From: Betaproteobacteria bacterium Ga0077540
Lineage (GTDB): Bacteria > Pseudomonadota > Gammaproteobacteria > Burkholderiales > Methylophilaceae
DNA: 64,000 nucleotides
Assembly (NCBI GenBank): GCA_001464125.1
Contig: LNEP01000012.1
Location: 1 to 64,000, forward strand
Reading direction: 5' to 3'
In this document: in pieces, positions 36,399-45,604 of the stretch
How positions within the stretch are numbered: the stretch's first letter is position 1
How the letters are laid out: the number at the start of each line of letters is the position of its first letter
Notes under the pieces: model-generated
Database searches by the model: none
What the model saw: only the letters and a program-made list of their open reading frames with translations
What the model was told of the DNA's origin: nothing
Translations under genes and position numbers: made by a program

Positions 36399-38270
36399 AT
36401 GACTCATATCAAACGCACGATGGGTTTAGCTGCAAGCCTAGCTTTAGCTTTCCCATTATTTGCATCTGCCGCAGCAGACCAAGAAGCTGCGATGAAAGAT
36501 GCTAACAACTGGCTACACCCACGTGGCCAGCACGACAATCAAGGCTACAGCAAGCTAGCACAAATCAACAAAAAGAATGTTAAAAATGTAAAAATGGCAT
36601 GGTCATTTGCAACTGGTGTAAACCGTGGTCACGAAGGTTCACCTGTAGTAGTTGGCAATATGATGTACTTGCACACAGCTTTCCCAAACAACGTGTATGC
36701 ATTAGATTTAAACGACAATCAAAAAATCGTTTGGTCTTATTTCCCAAAACAAGATCCATCAGTACAAGCTGTATTGTGCTGCGATAACGTAAACCGCGGC
36801 TTAGGCTACGGCGACGGCAAAATTTTCTTACAGCAAAATGACGGCATGTTGGTGGCTTTAGATGCAAAAACTGGCGCTAAAGTGTGGGAAGCAAAAAATA
36901 CAGACCCTAAAGTGGGCGCAACCAATACCAATGCAGCACATGTAATTAAAGATAAAGTGTTAACCGGTTGTTCAGGTGCTGAGTTCGGCGTGCGTTGCTT
37001 CTTGGCTGCTTACAACATCAAAGATGGTTCTTTGGCTTGGAAAGCTTACTCAACAGGCCCTGACGCTGAAGTATTGATTGGTGCTGATTTCAACTCAGCA
37101 AACCCACAATACAGCGCACTGTCTGTTTACCAAGACGTCAACGGCGGTAACAAACAGGGTGGTTCTTTCAAACCTATTCCAAATGATCAATTAAAAATTG
37201 GCGAAAAAGAATTAGGCACACGCACATGGTTGAAACCACAAGCAGTTAAAGATGGTTGGCAACATGGTGGTGGCTCTGTATGGGGCTGGTGGCCATATGA
37301 TGCACGTACCAACTTGGTGTATTACGGCACTGGCAACCCATCTGTTTGGAACCCAGACGTACGTCCTGGTGACAACAAATGGTCGATGACCGTATTTGCA
37401 CGTGATTTAGACACTGGCGTGGCTAAATGGGGTATGCAAATGACACCACACGATGAGTGGGATTACGATGGCGTGAATGATGTGATTCTGTTTGACAAAG
37501 GTGGCAAAACCTATGCATGGCACCATGACCGTAACGGTTTTGCGTACACTTGGAATGCACACACTGGCACCCTAATTGCTGCTGAAAAAGTGCATCCGTT
37601 TGTTAACTGGGCTGCTGGCGTTGATAAGAAAACTGGCGTTCCTTCTAAAGACGGCAGATTCTCAACCCACCAAGACTACAATGCTAAAGGCATCTGCCCA
37701 GCTGCATTGGGTACTAAAGACCAACAACCAGCTGCTTACAGCCCACGTACCGGTTTAATGTATTCACCACTTAACCATGTATGTATGACATACGAACCAG
37801 TTGAGTCTAAATACGTGGCTGGTCAACCATGGGTTGGTGCTACTTTAACGATGTTTGCTGGTCCTGACGGCGTCATGGGTGGCTTCGGCGCTTACGATCC
37901 AATGACCAACAAAAAAGTTTGGTACAACAAAGAGAAATTCTCAGCTTGGGGTGGTGCTTTAACCACTGCAACAGACTTGGTGTTCTACGGCACTTTGGAT
38001 CGTTGGTTCAAAGCGGTGGATGCACAAACAGGTAAAGAACTTTGGAAATTCCAAGTGGGTTCTGGCGTGATTGGTAATGCATTTACCTATGGCAACAAAG
38101 GCAAACAATACGTAGGTGTATTCTCAGGGATTGGTGGCTGGGCTGGTGTAGCGATGAACCTTGGTATGACTAACGACACAGACGCATTGGGTGCAGCTGG
38201 TGGTTACAAAGAGTTAACCAAATACAACGCTGCTCCTGGTGGCGGCGGTTTGAATATATTCAGCCTGTAA
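36399..38270 (+). CDS. xoxF: Lanthanide-dependent PQQ methanol dehydrogenase XoxF
   Basis: The start at MTHIKRTMGL (36399) has TGGAG at good spacing and gives a clear signal peptide (to about FASA-AADQ). The 623-residue beta-propeller quinoprotein has the vicinal disulfide pair Cys127-Cys128 (LCCDNVNRG). It also has the XoxF motif WDYDG at 354-358: Asp355 is the catalytic position, and Asp357 is the extra carboxylate that marks lanthanide binding (Ala in MxaF). It oxidises methanol in the periplasm, passing electrons to a cytochrome c. No cytochrome (xoxG), xoxJ or mxa gene is adjacent, so it is a solitary copy. A UUCG terminator follows. Confidence 0.96.
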   Translation: MTHIKRTMGLAASLALAFPLFASAAADQEAAMKDANNWLHPRGQHDNQGYSKLAQINKKNVKNVKMAWSFATGVNRGHEGSPVVVGNMMYLHTAFPNNVYALDLNDNQKIVWSYFPKQDPSVQAVLCCDNVNRGLGYGDGKIFLQQNDGMLVALDAKTGAKVWEAKNTDPKVGATNTNAAHVIKDKVLTGCSGAEFGVRCFLAAYNIKDGSLAWKAYSTGPDAEVLIGADFNSANPQYSALSVYQDVNGGNKQGGSFKPIPNDQLKIGEKELGTRTWLKPQAVKDGWQHGGGSVWGWWPYDARTNLVYYGTGNPSVWNPDVRPGDNKWSMTVFARDLDTGVAKWGMQMTPHDEWDYDGVNDVILFDKGGKTYAWHHDRNGFAYTWNAHTGTLIAAEKVHPFVNWAAGVDKKTGVPSKDGRFSTHQDYNAKGICPAALGTKDQQPAAYSPRTGLMYSPLNHVCMTYEPVESKYVAGQPWVGATLTMFAGPDGVMGGFGAYDPMTNKKVWYNKEKFSAWGGALTTATDLVFYGTLDRWFKAVDAQTGKELWKFQVGSGVIGNAFTYGNKGKQYVGVFSGIGGWAGVAMNLGMTNDTDALGAAGGYKELTKYNAAPGGGGLNIFSL

Positions 38271-38293
38271 TATTTAACACTGTTATTTTGCTT

Positions 38294-38323
38294 AAACACC
38301 CCACTTCGGTGGGGTGTTTTTTT
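38294..38323 (+). terminator. xoxF terminator with UUCG tetraloop
   Basis: AAACACCCCAC-TTCG-GTGGGGTGTTT forms an 11-bp stem with a stable UUCG loop, then a T-run, 23 bp after the xoxF stop. Confidence 0.95.
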
Positions 38324-38651
38324 ATGGCAACAACTCGCCTTGTCTTTCCACAATGACTGGGTTAATGGCATTAAGTGTGACGTTACGAATACTGCCATCA
38401 GATGCTTCAAACCATAACACAGACTGCTTATTGAGCTGGGTCACTGCAACTAACTTACCGTAGGCTTTGGGCACTTGAAACTTTGCACGTGTTTGATTGA
38501 GGCTGTTTTGCAAACCAAACGATAGCCTGTCTTCGTAAAACTGGTCTGTTCTGAGTGCACCATAATCAAATTGATAGGCCCAAACTACACCTGAACCAAT
38601 GAAGGTAATCGTAGCTAGAAATAGTAGGATGAAACGGGCTTTAGGCTTCAA
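38322..38651 (-). CDS. Small membrane-anchored protein of unknown function
   Basis: The 109-residue protein has an N-terminal signal or anchor (ARFILLFLATITFIGSGVVWAY) and a soluble remainder (about 80 residues) without recognised motifs. It ends close to, and convergent with, xoxF, sharing its terminator sequence. No homologous family was recognised. The good signal sequence and GGAG before the ATG make it a likely gene. Confidence 0.7.
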   Translation of the reverse strand: MKPKARFILLFLATITFIGSGVVWAYQFDYGALRTDQFYEDRLSFGLQNSLNQTRAKFQVPKAYGKLVAVTQLNKQSVLWFEASDGSIRNVTLNAINPVIVERQGELLP

Positions 38652-38747
38652 TGGTTGCTCCTTAACTGAAGAAAGCGCGATAGCATGGACAGCTATCTAC
38701 ACTGACTGACCATGCTTATATGGCTTTGGGTTTAACTAGCTTTGGGT

Positions 38748-39662
38748 TTAACTAGCTTTAGGTTTAAAAACATAAAATAAATTGGGTTCACTCATGATGT
38801 AAATGGACTTATCAGTGCCTACCGCAATGCCTTCTGCCTGTGGCACGTGCGCTTTTAACCCGTGAAACCCTTTCCACAATGCTAACGCACCTAGCGCATT
38901 ACCTTCTTCATCGTACTCCTTAATCAATCGGGACTCATCACTCAACAGCAACAAGTGACCGGTATCGGTGTGATAGGTCACAGAAGACAAATCTCGCATG
39001 GTCCAGCGAATAGCTTTATCGAAGGTTTCTATTCTTTTGACATCAATATTGAGTGGTTGAGATAAATCTGCATCAAAAAAACCACTGACCGACATGATGT
39101 ATTTAGGATCACGTTCTTTGACCACCAATAGTCTGCGATTGTTATCGTCCCAAGAAACGCCTTCAAAATTTTTATTACCTACTGCATTAATGCCAAGCCT
39201 GAGTTTTGGTGCATTGTTGACATCAATACTGGTCTCAGTATCTTCTAACTGAACAAGCATCAATCTATTGTCACGCTCATCTGAGATCACATATCGATTA
39301 CCTGCAATATGGGTGATGCCTTCCATATCGTCGACACCTGCTACATCTATTTGTCGCAAGATATTGCCCTGCAAATCCAGCTCAATGATTTTCGACTCTT
39401 GATTAAGTACAGTAAACAATGAATTGCGCTCTGCATTGTGTGTGAGCCCAGAAGCATTCTTAAGCAACTCAATAGGCAAGCCATCCACTTCTACCTGATA
39501 ATTACTGAGCTGAAATGTGTTCACACGCGTGCTAGGTTTAAAGGTGTGCCATGCATACCAAGCCAAAGCATCAAGTTTGAAATAATAAATCAGCGCTAGA
39601 ATTACAAACAATATGGCTATCACACGGATAAATGTCTTGGATAATTTAAGCGTAAATTTCAT
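38748..39662 (-). CDS. SdiA-regulated (YjiK-like) beta-propeller protein
   Basis: The 304-residue protein has one N-terminal TM helix (VIAILFVILALIYYF) and a periplasmic domain of the SdiA-regulated family: ASGLTHNAERNSLFTVLNQ, DDMEGITHIAGNRYVISDERDN, KNFEGVSWDDNNRRLLVVKE, and VPQAEGIAVGTDKSIYIMSEPN. The family looks like a six-bladed propeller with phytase-like metal loops. Function is unknown. Its start adjoins the stop of the next upstream gene (39663) with no gap, so the two are cotranscribed. Confidence 0.85.
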   Translation of the reverse strand: MKFTLKLSKTFIRVIAILFVILALIYYFKLDALAWYAWHTFKPSTRVNTFQLSNYQVEVDGLPIELLKNASGLTHNAERNSLFTVLNQESKIIELDLQGNILRQIDVAGVDDMEGITHIAGNRYVISDERDNRLMLVQLEDTETSIDVNNAPKLRLGINAVGNKNFEGVSWDDNNRRLLVVKERDPKYIMSVSGFFDADLSQPLNIDVKRIETFDKAIRWTMRDLSSVTYHTDTGHLLLLSDESRLIKEYDEEGNALGALALWKGFHGLKAHVPQAEGIAVGTDKSIYIMSEPNLFYVFKPKAS

Positions 39663-40007
39663 TTATATATCTTTGGCCCAGTGATATTTGTGCATAACGC
39701 GGTGAGCAATAGGTGCTATAAATAAGCCCACTACCACTAAAAAAATCAGTCCTGCATACAGTGCGTAGAATCCTGCAAACAACTTGCCGCCATCTGTATG
39801 TGGCGCATCTACCGGCCCCATGCCACCAAGCAGCATGGCAGCATTTAAAAAGGCGCTACGCCATGGCAGCGCCTCAAAATAGATATAGCCCACCATTCCA
39901 ATTGCTAATGAAATCAGTAATAAAGTCATGCCTGCAGTAGCATGCAATAACATACGCATTACAAACAGTTGGGATGAAATTGGCGGGTGCTGGCGTGATT
40001 CGTACAT
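39663..40007 (-). CDS. Small two/three-helix membrane protein, channel-like
   Basis: The 114-residue protein has hydrophobic helices at about residues 22-46 and 78-100. Between them is the re-entrant-like segment SAFLNAAMLLGGMGPVDAP followed by GGKLFAGFYALYAGLIFLVVV. The layout resembles a two-TM potassium-channel pore module in which the TVGYGD filter is not conserved (LLGGMGPV). A GGAG ribosome site precedes the ATG. It is in tandem with the SdiA-regulated protein gene. Ion-channel function is a guess. Confidence 0.7.
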   Translation of the reverse strand: MYESRQHPPISSQLFVMRMLLHATAGMTLLLISLAIGMVGYIYFEALPWRSAFLNAAMLLGGMGPVDAPHTDGGKLFAGFYALYAGLIFLVVVGLFIAPIAHRVMHKYHWAKDI

Positions 40008-40164
40008 AATGACTCCGCAAATAGGATTGTCGGCCGCAAGGGAGGTTCAATGACTGGCAATCGTTTAAATTATATTTTAATTGTGGATGGCCAAGTTCAA
40101 AACGTAGCAAATTGATTGACTGCAGGTTTGACAGTTACCTTGCGGCAACTAATTGAGGCAATAA

Positions 40165-40190
40165 AAAAGCCCAGTAAACACTGGGCTTTT
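40165..40190 (-). terminator. pqqA terminator
   Basis: AAAAGCCCAGT-AAAC-ACTGGGCTTTT (11-bp stem, 4-base loop) lies 17 bp after the pqqA stop; a T-run follows on the minus strand. It separates pqqA from the downstream genes, so pqqA is a single-gene transcript. Confidence 0.9.
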
Positions 40191-40206
40191 GGAAAGGTGT
40201 AAAACC

Positions 40207-40278
40207 TTATTTGTTCATTACGTACATTGTTACTTCAAAGCCAAAACGCATTTCAGTAGCTGCTGGTGTTGTCCACAT
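40207..40278 (-). CDS. pqqA: PQQ precursor peptide PqqA
   Basis: A 23-codon gene encodes MWTTPAATEMRFGFEVTMYV followed by MNK. Glu15 and Tyr19 in EVTMY are the two residues cross-linked by PqqE to build pyrroloquinoline quinone. AAGGAG lies 7 bases before the ATG and a strong terminator follows. pqqBCDE are not next to it, so it is an orphan copy close to xoxF, the enzyme that needs PQQ. A -10-like TATAGT lies on the minus strand near 40334. Confidence 0.97.
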   Translation of the reverse strand: MWTTPAATEMRFGFEVTMYVMNK

Positions 40279-40367
40279 AATAATCTCCTTGGTTGTTTAA
40301 ACACATCAACATGATGTATCTGTATGACTCACACTATACCGACTGGTTTTAAAACTAGCCTATGTGC

Positions 40368-40401
40368 TTGACGTATTGTGGCCTCATGATTTTACGTAAA
40401 A
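40368..40401. promoter_or_regulatory. ACGTA-containing palindrome upstream of pqqA
   Basis: TTTTACGTAAAA (40390-40401) is a perfect 12-bp palindrome. Beside it TTGACGTAT (40368-40376) is, on the minus strand, ATACGTCAA, the left half of the 16-bp motif found before the permease-kinase and fmdC genes. The site is about 90-120 bp upstream of the pqqA start and next to the stop of the response regulator gene. Confidence 0.5.
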
Positions 40402-40426
40402 CTTCTGCTGTATTTTTCTGACTGCT

Positions 40427-41368
40427 TTATTTCATGGTTCTTAATTTAGAGGCTACATAAGACGCAGCAGCAGTTCTAGTCTCCACCCCTAGCTTTGTAA
40501 ACACATGCTCTAAATGTTTATTCACGGTTCTCGGGCTAGTGCCTAGAATATCGCCAATATCACGATTGGTTTTGCCTTTAATCGCCCAGTACAACACCTC
40601 AGACTCACGTTTAGTTAAGCCAAAGGTAGAGGTTAATGCCTGAATTTGCGCTTCGTCCGACTCTTCACTCAGCAAGACAATCCATTGCTCATCGCTACTG
40701 TCATCAGCAAGACTTAGGGTAAGTCGGCTGGAACCCTTGATAATATTCAACGGCTGGCTATTAGTATTCGACCCTTGGCTTTGTTGTAAATTGAATAGCC
40801 AATTCAGAATTGGTTCTGGAGTAGCTTCTGCAGTATGTGCGCCCGCGTCATAAAAATAGCGTTGCATCCATTGCCTAGCCAATGGGCTTTGCCACACAAT
40901 TTTGCCATCTTGTGGCGTAATAGCAATGGCGGCCTGACCAAACGCATCCAGCGCACTGCGCGCTTGATTCATGAGTTTGACGGTCTGCAAATGTGAGGCA
41001 ATACGCGCCAATACCTCTTTTGGGCGAATCGGCTTAGTCACATAATCTACGCCACCTGCTTCAAAACCAGCCGCCACGTGCTCTGCCTCAGTCAACCCAG
41101 TCATGAAAATCACAGGGATATGGCGCGTAAGACTATTTGTCTTTAACTGACGGCAAGTTTCAAATCCATCCATTTCTGGCATCATCGCATCTAGCAAAAT
41201 GACATTAGGCTGTGCATCATAAGCACGCTGCAATGCGGTCTGACCACTATTGGCTACCAGCACCCGATAGCCAGACTCATCCAGTGCATCGTGCAAATAC
41301 GCTAGGTTATCCAGCACATCATCAACGATGAGTACTGTGGGCGTGGCATGTTGAGTAATGGTATTCAT
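40427..41368 (-). CDS. Response regulator with receiver and LuxR-type DNA-binding domains
   Basis: The 313-residue protein has a receiver domain (about residues 10-128; phospho-acceptor Asp about 57 in VILLDAMMPEMDG; Lys in YVTKPIRP), a middle PAS-like segment (about 145-230) and a LuxR/FixJ helix-turn-helix (LTKRESEVLYWAIKGKTNRDIGDILGTSPRTVNKHLEHVFTKL). Its start overlaps the stop of the permease-histidine kinase gene by 4 bp, so it is the cognate partner. It likely activates or represses genes with TACGTCA-type sites. It is close to pqqA and xoxF as well as the urea cluster. Confidence 0.93.
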   Translation of the reverse strand: MNTITQHATPTVLIVDDVLDNLAYLHDALDESGYRVLVANSGQTALQRAYDAQPNVILLDAMMPEMDGFETCRQLKTNSLTRHIPVIFMTGLTEAEHVAAGFEAGGVDYVTKPIRPKEVLARIASHLQTVKLMNQARSALDAFGQAAIAITPQDGKIVWQSPLARQWMQRYFYDAGAHTAEATPEPILNWLFNLQQSQGSNTNSQPLNIIKGSSRLTLSLADDSSDEQWIVLLSEESDEAQIQALTSTFGLTKRESEVLYWAIKGKTNRDIGDILGTSPRTVNKHLEHVFTKLGVETRTAAASYVASKLRTMK

Positions 41369-44300
41369 TGTTTTACGTCTTCAATATATTTTTTAACGGC
41401 TTCTAATTTAAATTGACCGACTAACTGCTTCATTAATGCAATAAACGATTGATATTGTGGATTTAATTGCTCAATCTCTTCTAGTTTTTGATGTATGCCT
41501 TTGATATATCCCATATTCACAAGCGATAAAATATCTTGTAAATGATGCGACTCCGGCAATGTCATCTCTTCGGCAAGCATGGGTTCTAGCGTTGAGACAA
41601 ACGGGCCACGTGCTTCTACGCTTTCTTTTATCCACTCAATCGCCAACTTAGCGCCTATCCAATCTAGCAGATCTTCAACATTCACGGGTTTTACCATAAA
41701 GTCTTGGCTATCAATACCGGCGGCATTTTCCAAGTTTTTGTCATAAGCGTTGGCAGAAACAATGGCAATCGGAATGTTGGAACGATGCACCTTGCGGATG
41801 ATATACGATGCTTCCCATCCATCCATCACCGGCATGGCCAAATCCATCAAAATAATATCTGGATTTAACTGCTGATACATATCTACACACTCTTTACCAG
41901 TGGCGGCTTGTGCAACTTCAAACCCTAATGGCGCAAGAATATTCACAACCAGCTCTCTATCTACTTGTTCGTTATCCACCACCAACACTTTGCGACGTAA
42001 CCCGCGATACCCTACACGCTTACGATATACAGCTGGCTCCACCTCTTTATCTTGCCTAATTTGCGATAAGAATAAGCGAATTTCAAACTTGGTGCCTTTG
42101 TCCATCTCACTTTTAAAGTGAATCTCGCCTCCCATCAATTCCGTCAATAACTTACTGATGGTCAACCCTAATCCGGTGCCGCCGATATTGATTTGCTCTG
42201 CCGCGCTCCCGCGCTCAAACGGCTCAAAAATCTTTTGATATTCAGAAGGTTTGATGCCTGGCCCTGTATCTTGAATTTCGATATGTGCGATTTCGCGGGC
42301 ATAACTCACACGAAAAGTAATGCCACCCTCTTTGGTAAATTTAACGGCATTACCCAATAAGTTAATCAGGATTTGTGTAAGCCGCTTTTGGTCAGCACGC
42401 ACTAAAGCTGGCAATTCACCACGTTGTTCAAACTTAAAATACAGCCCTTTATTCCGCGCTTGTAACTCGAACATACTCACAATTTGTTGTATGAATTCTG
42501 GAAACTTCAGTGGCTTCGTATCAAAGGTTAATTTCCCACTTTCAATACGCGCTATATCCAGCGTACCTTCAATCAGCGATAGTAAGTGCTCACCACTTCG
42601 GCTTATGACGCGAATTGCCTGACGTCTATGCTCTGGAATGGACGGATCGTTATCCAGCAATTGTGCATAGCCCAAAATACTATTAAGTGGCGTACGCAGT
42701 TCATGGCTAATACCCGTAATATAGCGGCTTTTGGCTTTGTTCGCCTGCTCGGCCAAATGTCTGGCCAGTTGCAGTTCTGTATCGGTTTGTTTATGCAAAT
42801 CAATCTCACGTAACAGCAAACCGGTTTGACGATTCGACTCTTCTTGTGCGACCCGCCTGCTTTCGGTAGTGAGTACTAACCACCATGCCACAATGCCACT
42901 GGCAAACACTAGTGCGGTGAATACTTTTAAATAGCCACTGCGCAACTGAGGCAAAAGCTCAGCGGCAGAATTTTCCAGCACTAACGTTTCATGAAAATAT
43001 ATCAAACCCAGTACGGCGCCAAAGAATCCTAACGCAATTGTCATCAACAATAGATAGTGTGCTACACCGCCTTTGATGTGTGGCCATAGTGTTTTAGGCA
43101 GCACAAATTTATTGACTTCTATCCACTGCTGAGACAACCGCGCATGGGGTTTGCAAGCATCGTTACAGCGTGCATCCAAGCAACAACACAATGAGCAAAT
43201 AGCGCCCTGATACGCTGGACAGTGCGCCATATCATCTGTTTCGTACTCACGTTCGCACACCACGCATTTTTGAACACGTGGGGTAGCCGGAAAACTATAT
43301 GGTTTACGCGCAATGTAATATTTGCCTTTGGTAAACCACGCAATTAATGGTGAAGTAATCAGCGCAGTGCCTAATGCTATAAATGAAGAAAACGCTGCTA
43401 GGCTCTCCCCAAATAAACCTGTAAATGCTGCAATGGAAATGGCTGACGCCAAGAACATGGTGCCAACCCCCACAGGGTTGATATCGAACAAATAAGCACG
43501 CCTGAATTCAATGCCCTTTGGGCTCAGGCCAAGGGGCTTATTAATAACCAAATCAGCTACTACAGCGGCTATCCAAGCAATGGCAATATTGGAATACAAG
43601 CCCAATACTTGCTCTAGCGCTTTAAATACATCTAGCTCCATCAGCATAATGGCAATCACGGCATTAAACACCACCCACACTACGCGGCCAGGATGGCTAT
43701 GCGTGAGCCGTGCAAAAAAGTTAGACCAAGCTAAGGAACCAGCATAAGCATTGGTCATATTCACTTTAATTTGCGATACCACCACAAATAAGGCGGTCAC
43801 GGCTAAAGCGATATCATAAGAATTAAACGCATAGTTAAATCCCACCAAATACATATGGGTAGGGTTCACGGCCGATTGAAATGACATATCACTTTGAATG
43901 ACCAAATAGGCGAGTAACACACCGCCCAACATTTTGAGCATGCCCAAGAATACCCAGCCAGGCCCTGCCATCAGCACACCGATGTTCCAGCGCCAACGAT
44001 TTTGCTCTGTTTTTTCTGGCATAAAACGTAAAAAATCGACCTGTTCACCAATTTGGGGAATCAGCGCCACGCCAACCGCTGTTGCTGCACCAAACATGTG
44101 CAGATTAAAGGCGCCAGCCTCTCCTGAAATGCCCGCAAATTGTGCAAGCTTGGATAACACATCAGGGTCATGGTGCAAGATAGCCATAAATGGCAAAAAC
44201 ATGAGGATGAGCCAGATAGGTTGCGTAATCATTTGAATACGGCTAATCAAGGTAATACCGTGTGTCACCAGCGGAATCACCACCAACGCGCTTACCAAAT

Positions 44301-44796
44301 AGCCTATGTAAAGCGGCATCTGGAAATATAACTCTAGGGCATAGGCCATGATGGCGGCCTCTAGCGCAAATAGAATAAAGGTAAATGAGGCGTAGATAAA
44401 CGAGGAGATGGTGGAGCCGATATAACCAAAGCTCGCACCACGTGTGAGCAGATCCATGTCCAAGCCATATTTGGCCGCGTAATAGCTGATGGGTAAGCCG
44501 GTGAGAAAGATAATTGCGCCTACTGCTAAAATCGCCCAAAATGCATTGATAAATCCGTAATTGACAGCGATTGTGCCACCAATAGCCTCTAACACCAAAA
44601 ATGAGATAGCACCTAGTGCAGTATTTGATACACGTAAAATAGACCATTTACGGAACGAACGTGGGGTAAATCGTAAGGCGTAATCTTCGATAGATTCATT
44701 GGCAACCCAGGTATTATAGTCGCGACGAATCTTAACAATACGCTGTGTTGGCTCTGCCTGTGACGCTACGCGCGTATTAAGTTCTGCTGTTGCCAA
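41365..44796 (-). CDS. NCS1 permease fused to hybrid histidine kinase
   Basis: The 1143-residue protein starts with an NCS1-type (purine/cytosine/hydantoin) permease of about 12 helices (about residues 50-490). A Cys-rich motif follows (about 507-555; CVVC, HCPAY, CSLCCC, CNDAC), then two more TM helices (about 570-650), HisKA (ISHELRTPLNS, phospho-His about 697), HATPase (DTGPGIKP, GGTGLGLTISK) and a receiver domain (Asp about 983 in ILMDLAMPVMDG). A short alpha domain closes it. The design suggests a transporter turned into a sensor, with phosphorelay to the adjacent LuxR-type regulator. Its place behind the urease and amide genes suggests a nitrogen compound as signal. Confidence 0.93.
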   Translation of the reverse strand: MATAELNTRVASQAEPTQRIVKIRRDYNTWVANESIEDYALRFTPRSFRKWSILRVSNTALGAISFLVLEAIGGTIAVNYGFINAFWAILAVGAIIFLTGLPISYYAAKYGLDMDLLTRGASFGYIGSTISSFIYASFTFILFALEAAIMAYALELYFQMPLYIGYLVSALVVIPLVTHGITLISRIQMITQPIWLILMFLPFMAILHHDPDVLSKLAQFAGISGEAGAFNLHMFGAATAVGVALIPQIGEQVDFLRFMPEKTEQNRWRWNIGVLMAGPGWVFLGMLKMLGGVLLAYLVIQSDMSFQSAVNPTHMYLVGFNYAFNSYDIALAVTALFVVVSQIKVNMTNAYAGSLAWSNFFARLTHSHPGRVVWVVFNAVIAIMLMELDVFKALEQVLGLYSNIAIAWIAAVVADLVINKPLGLSPKGIEFRRAYLFDINPVGVGTMFLASAISIAAFTGLFGESLAAFSSFIALGTALITSPLIAWFTKGKYYIARKPYSFPATPRVQKCVVCEREYETDDMAHCPAYQGAICSLCCCLDARCNDACKPHARLSQQWIEVNKFVLPKTLWPHIKGGVAHYLLLMTIALGFFGAVLGLIYFHETLVLENSAAELLPQLRSGYLKVFTALVFASGIVAWWLVLTTESRRVAQEESNRQTGLLLREIDLHKQTDTELQLARHLAEQANKAKSRYITGISHELRTPLNSILGYAQLLDNDPSIPEHRRQAIRVISRSGEHLLSLIEGTLDIARIESGKLTFDTKPLKFPEFIQQIVSMFELQARNKGLYFKFEQRGELPALVRADQKRLTQILINLLGNAVKFTKEGGITFRVSYAREIAHIEIQDTGPGIKPSEYQKIFEPFERGSAAEQINIGGTGLGLTISKLLTELMGGEIHFKSEMDKGTKFEIRLFLSQIRQDKEVEPAVYRKRVGYRGLRRKVLVVDNEQVDRELVVNILAPLGFEVAQAATGKECVDMYQQLNPDIILMDLAMPVMDGWEASYIIRKVHRSNIPIAIVSANAYDKNLENAAGIDSQDFMVKPVNVEDLLDWIGAKLAIEWIKESVEARGPFVSTLEPMLAEEMTLPESHHLQDILSLVNMGYIKGIHQKLEEIEQLNPQYQSFIALMKQLVGQFKLEAVKKYIEDVKQ

Positions 44797-44919
44797 ACGA
44801 GATTTCCTTACGATTAAGAAGTAATCTAATGCTTATCTCTAAGCAATATTTGTTCCTTGGCCGATTCCTAGGCAAAACAAGACCTGCAACATCTTAATCA
44901 ATGCGCAAATGTTGATATG

Positions 44920-44935
44920 TACGTCAAATAACGTA
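44920..44935 (-). promoter_or_regulatory. 16-bp inverted motif upstream of the permease-kinase gene
   Basis: TACGTCAAATAACGTA has inverted half-sites TACGT and ACGTA with a 6-base centre. It lies 124 bp upstream of the permease-kinase start. The same motif, with 13 of 16 bases identical, stands 114 bp upstream of fmdC (59094-59109). A candidate site for the linked response regulator. Confidence 0.55.
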
Positions 44936-44989
44936 TATGGCGTGAAATGGTGTGATGTTTTAAAAACGGCACATCACGTACCGTAATGC

Positions 44990-45571
44990 TTAAATTGTGA
45001 GCAACAAATGAGTCCCAAGCCCTAACATTAAGCCAGCCAATAATGCTTGTGAGAGTGATAACAAACGATTGCGCTGCGTACCTAGTACATACCCAAACGC
45101 ATGCAAGCCAGCAGTAGCGATCAGCATGCCCAGCAATGGCATCATCATCTGAGCGAGCGAGCCTTGAGATAACTCCATGCCATGTGCCAAACCATGCATT
45201 AATGCGAACACGGCTGTAAACAGCAGTTGTGTAAAGCGATTCATTGCCAGACGCATCATGATTACTAAGCCTAGCGCAATCAAACCAGCAGCAAGGGTGG
45301 ACTCTATGGCATTAAAGGTGATGCCTACAGCACCTATGATTGCACCAAGCAACATGGTGGCAACGAAAGTCAGTGGCAACTGCCAACGCGCTCTGCCGCC
45401 AATATTGGCAGCCCAAACCCCAACTGCCAACATCATCAACAAATGATCCCAACCTAACAACGGATGCATAAAACCTGAAACAAAGCCTATGCTTTCACCA
45501 TGACCGGGGTGCGCGTATGCAACGCTCGACATGAAACTAGCTGCGATTCCAAATAGAATATTCTTTTTCAT
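44990..45571 (-). CDS. ureJ: HupE/UreJ family nickel permease
   Basis: The 193-residue protein has a signal peptide and six hydrophobic helices. The family motif HPGHGE lies right after the signal, then FMHPLLGWDHLLMMLAVGVWA and FALMHGLAHGMEL, the His residues that bind nickel. HupE/UreJ proteins bring nickel in for hydrogenase or urease. No hydrogenase genes are nearby, and it follows ureG by about 33 bp, so urease maturation is the likely role. Confidence 0.9.
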   Translation of the reverse strand: MKKNILFGIAASFMSSVAYAHPGHGESIGFVSGFMHPLLGWDHLLMMLAVGVWAANIGGRARWQLPLTFVATMLLGAIIGAVGITFNAIESTLAAGLIALGLVIMMRLAMNRFTQLLFTAVFALMHGLAHGMELSQGSLAQMMMPLLGMLIATAGLHAFGYVLGTQRNRLLSLSQALLAGLMLGLGTHLLLTI

Positions 45572-45604
45572 TAAACCCTCTCCTACACATTAATTTATTT
45601 AGCT

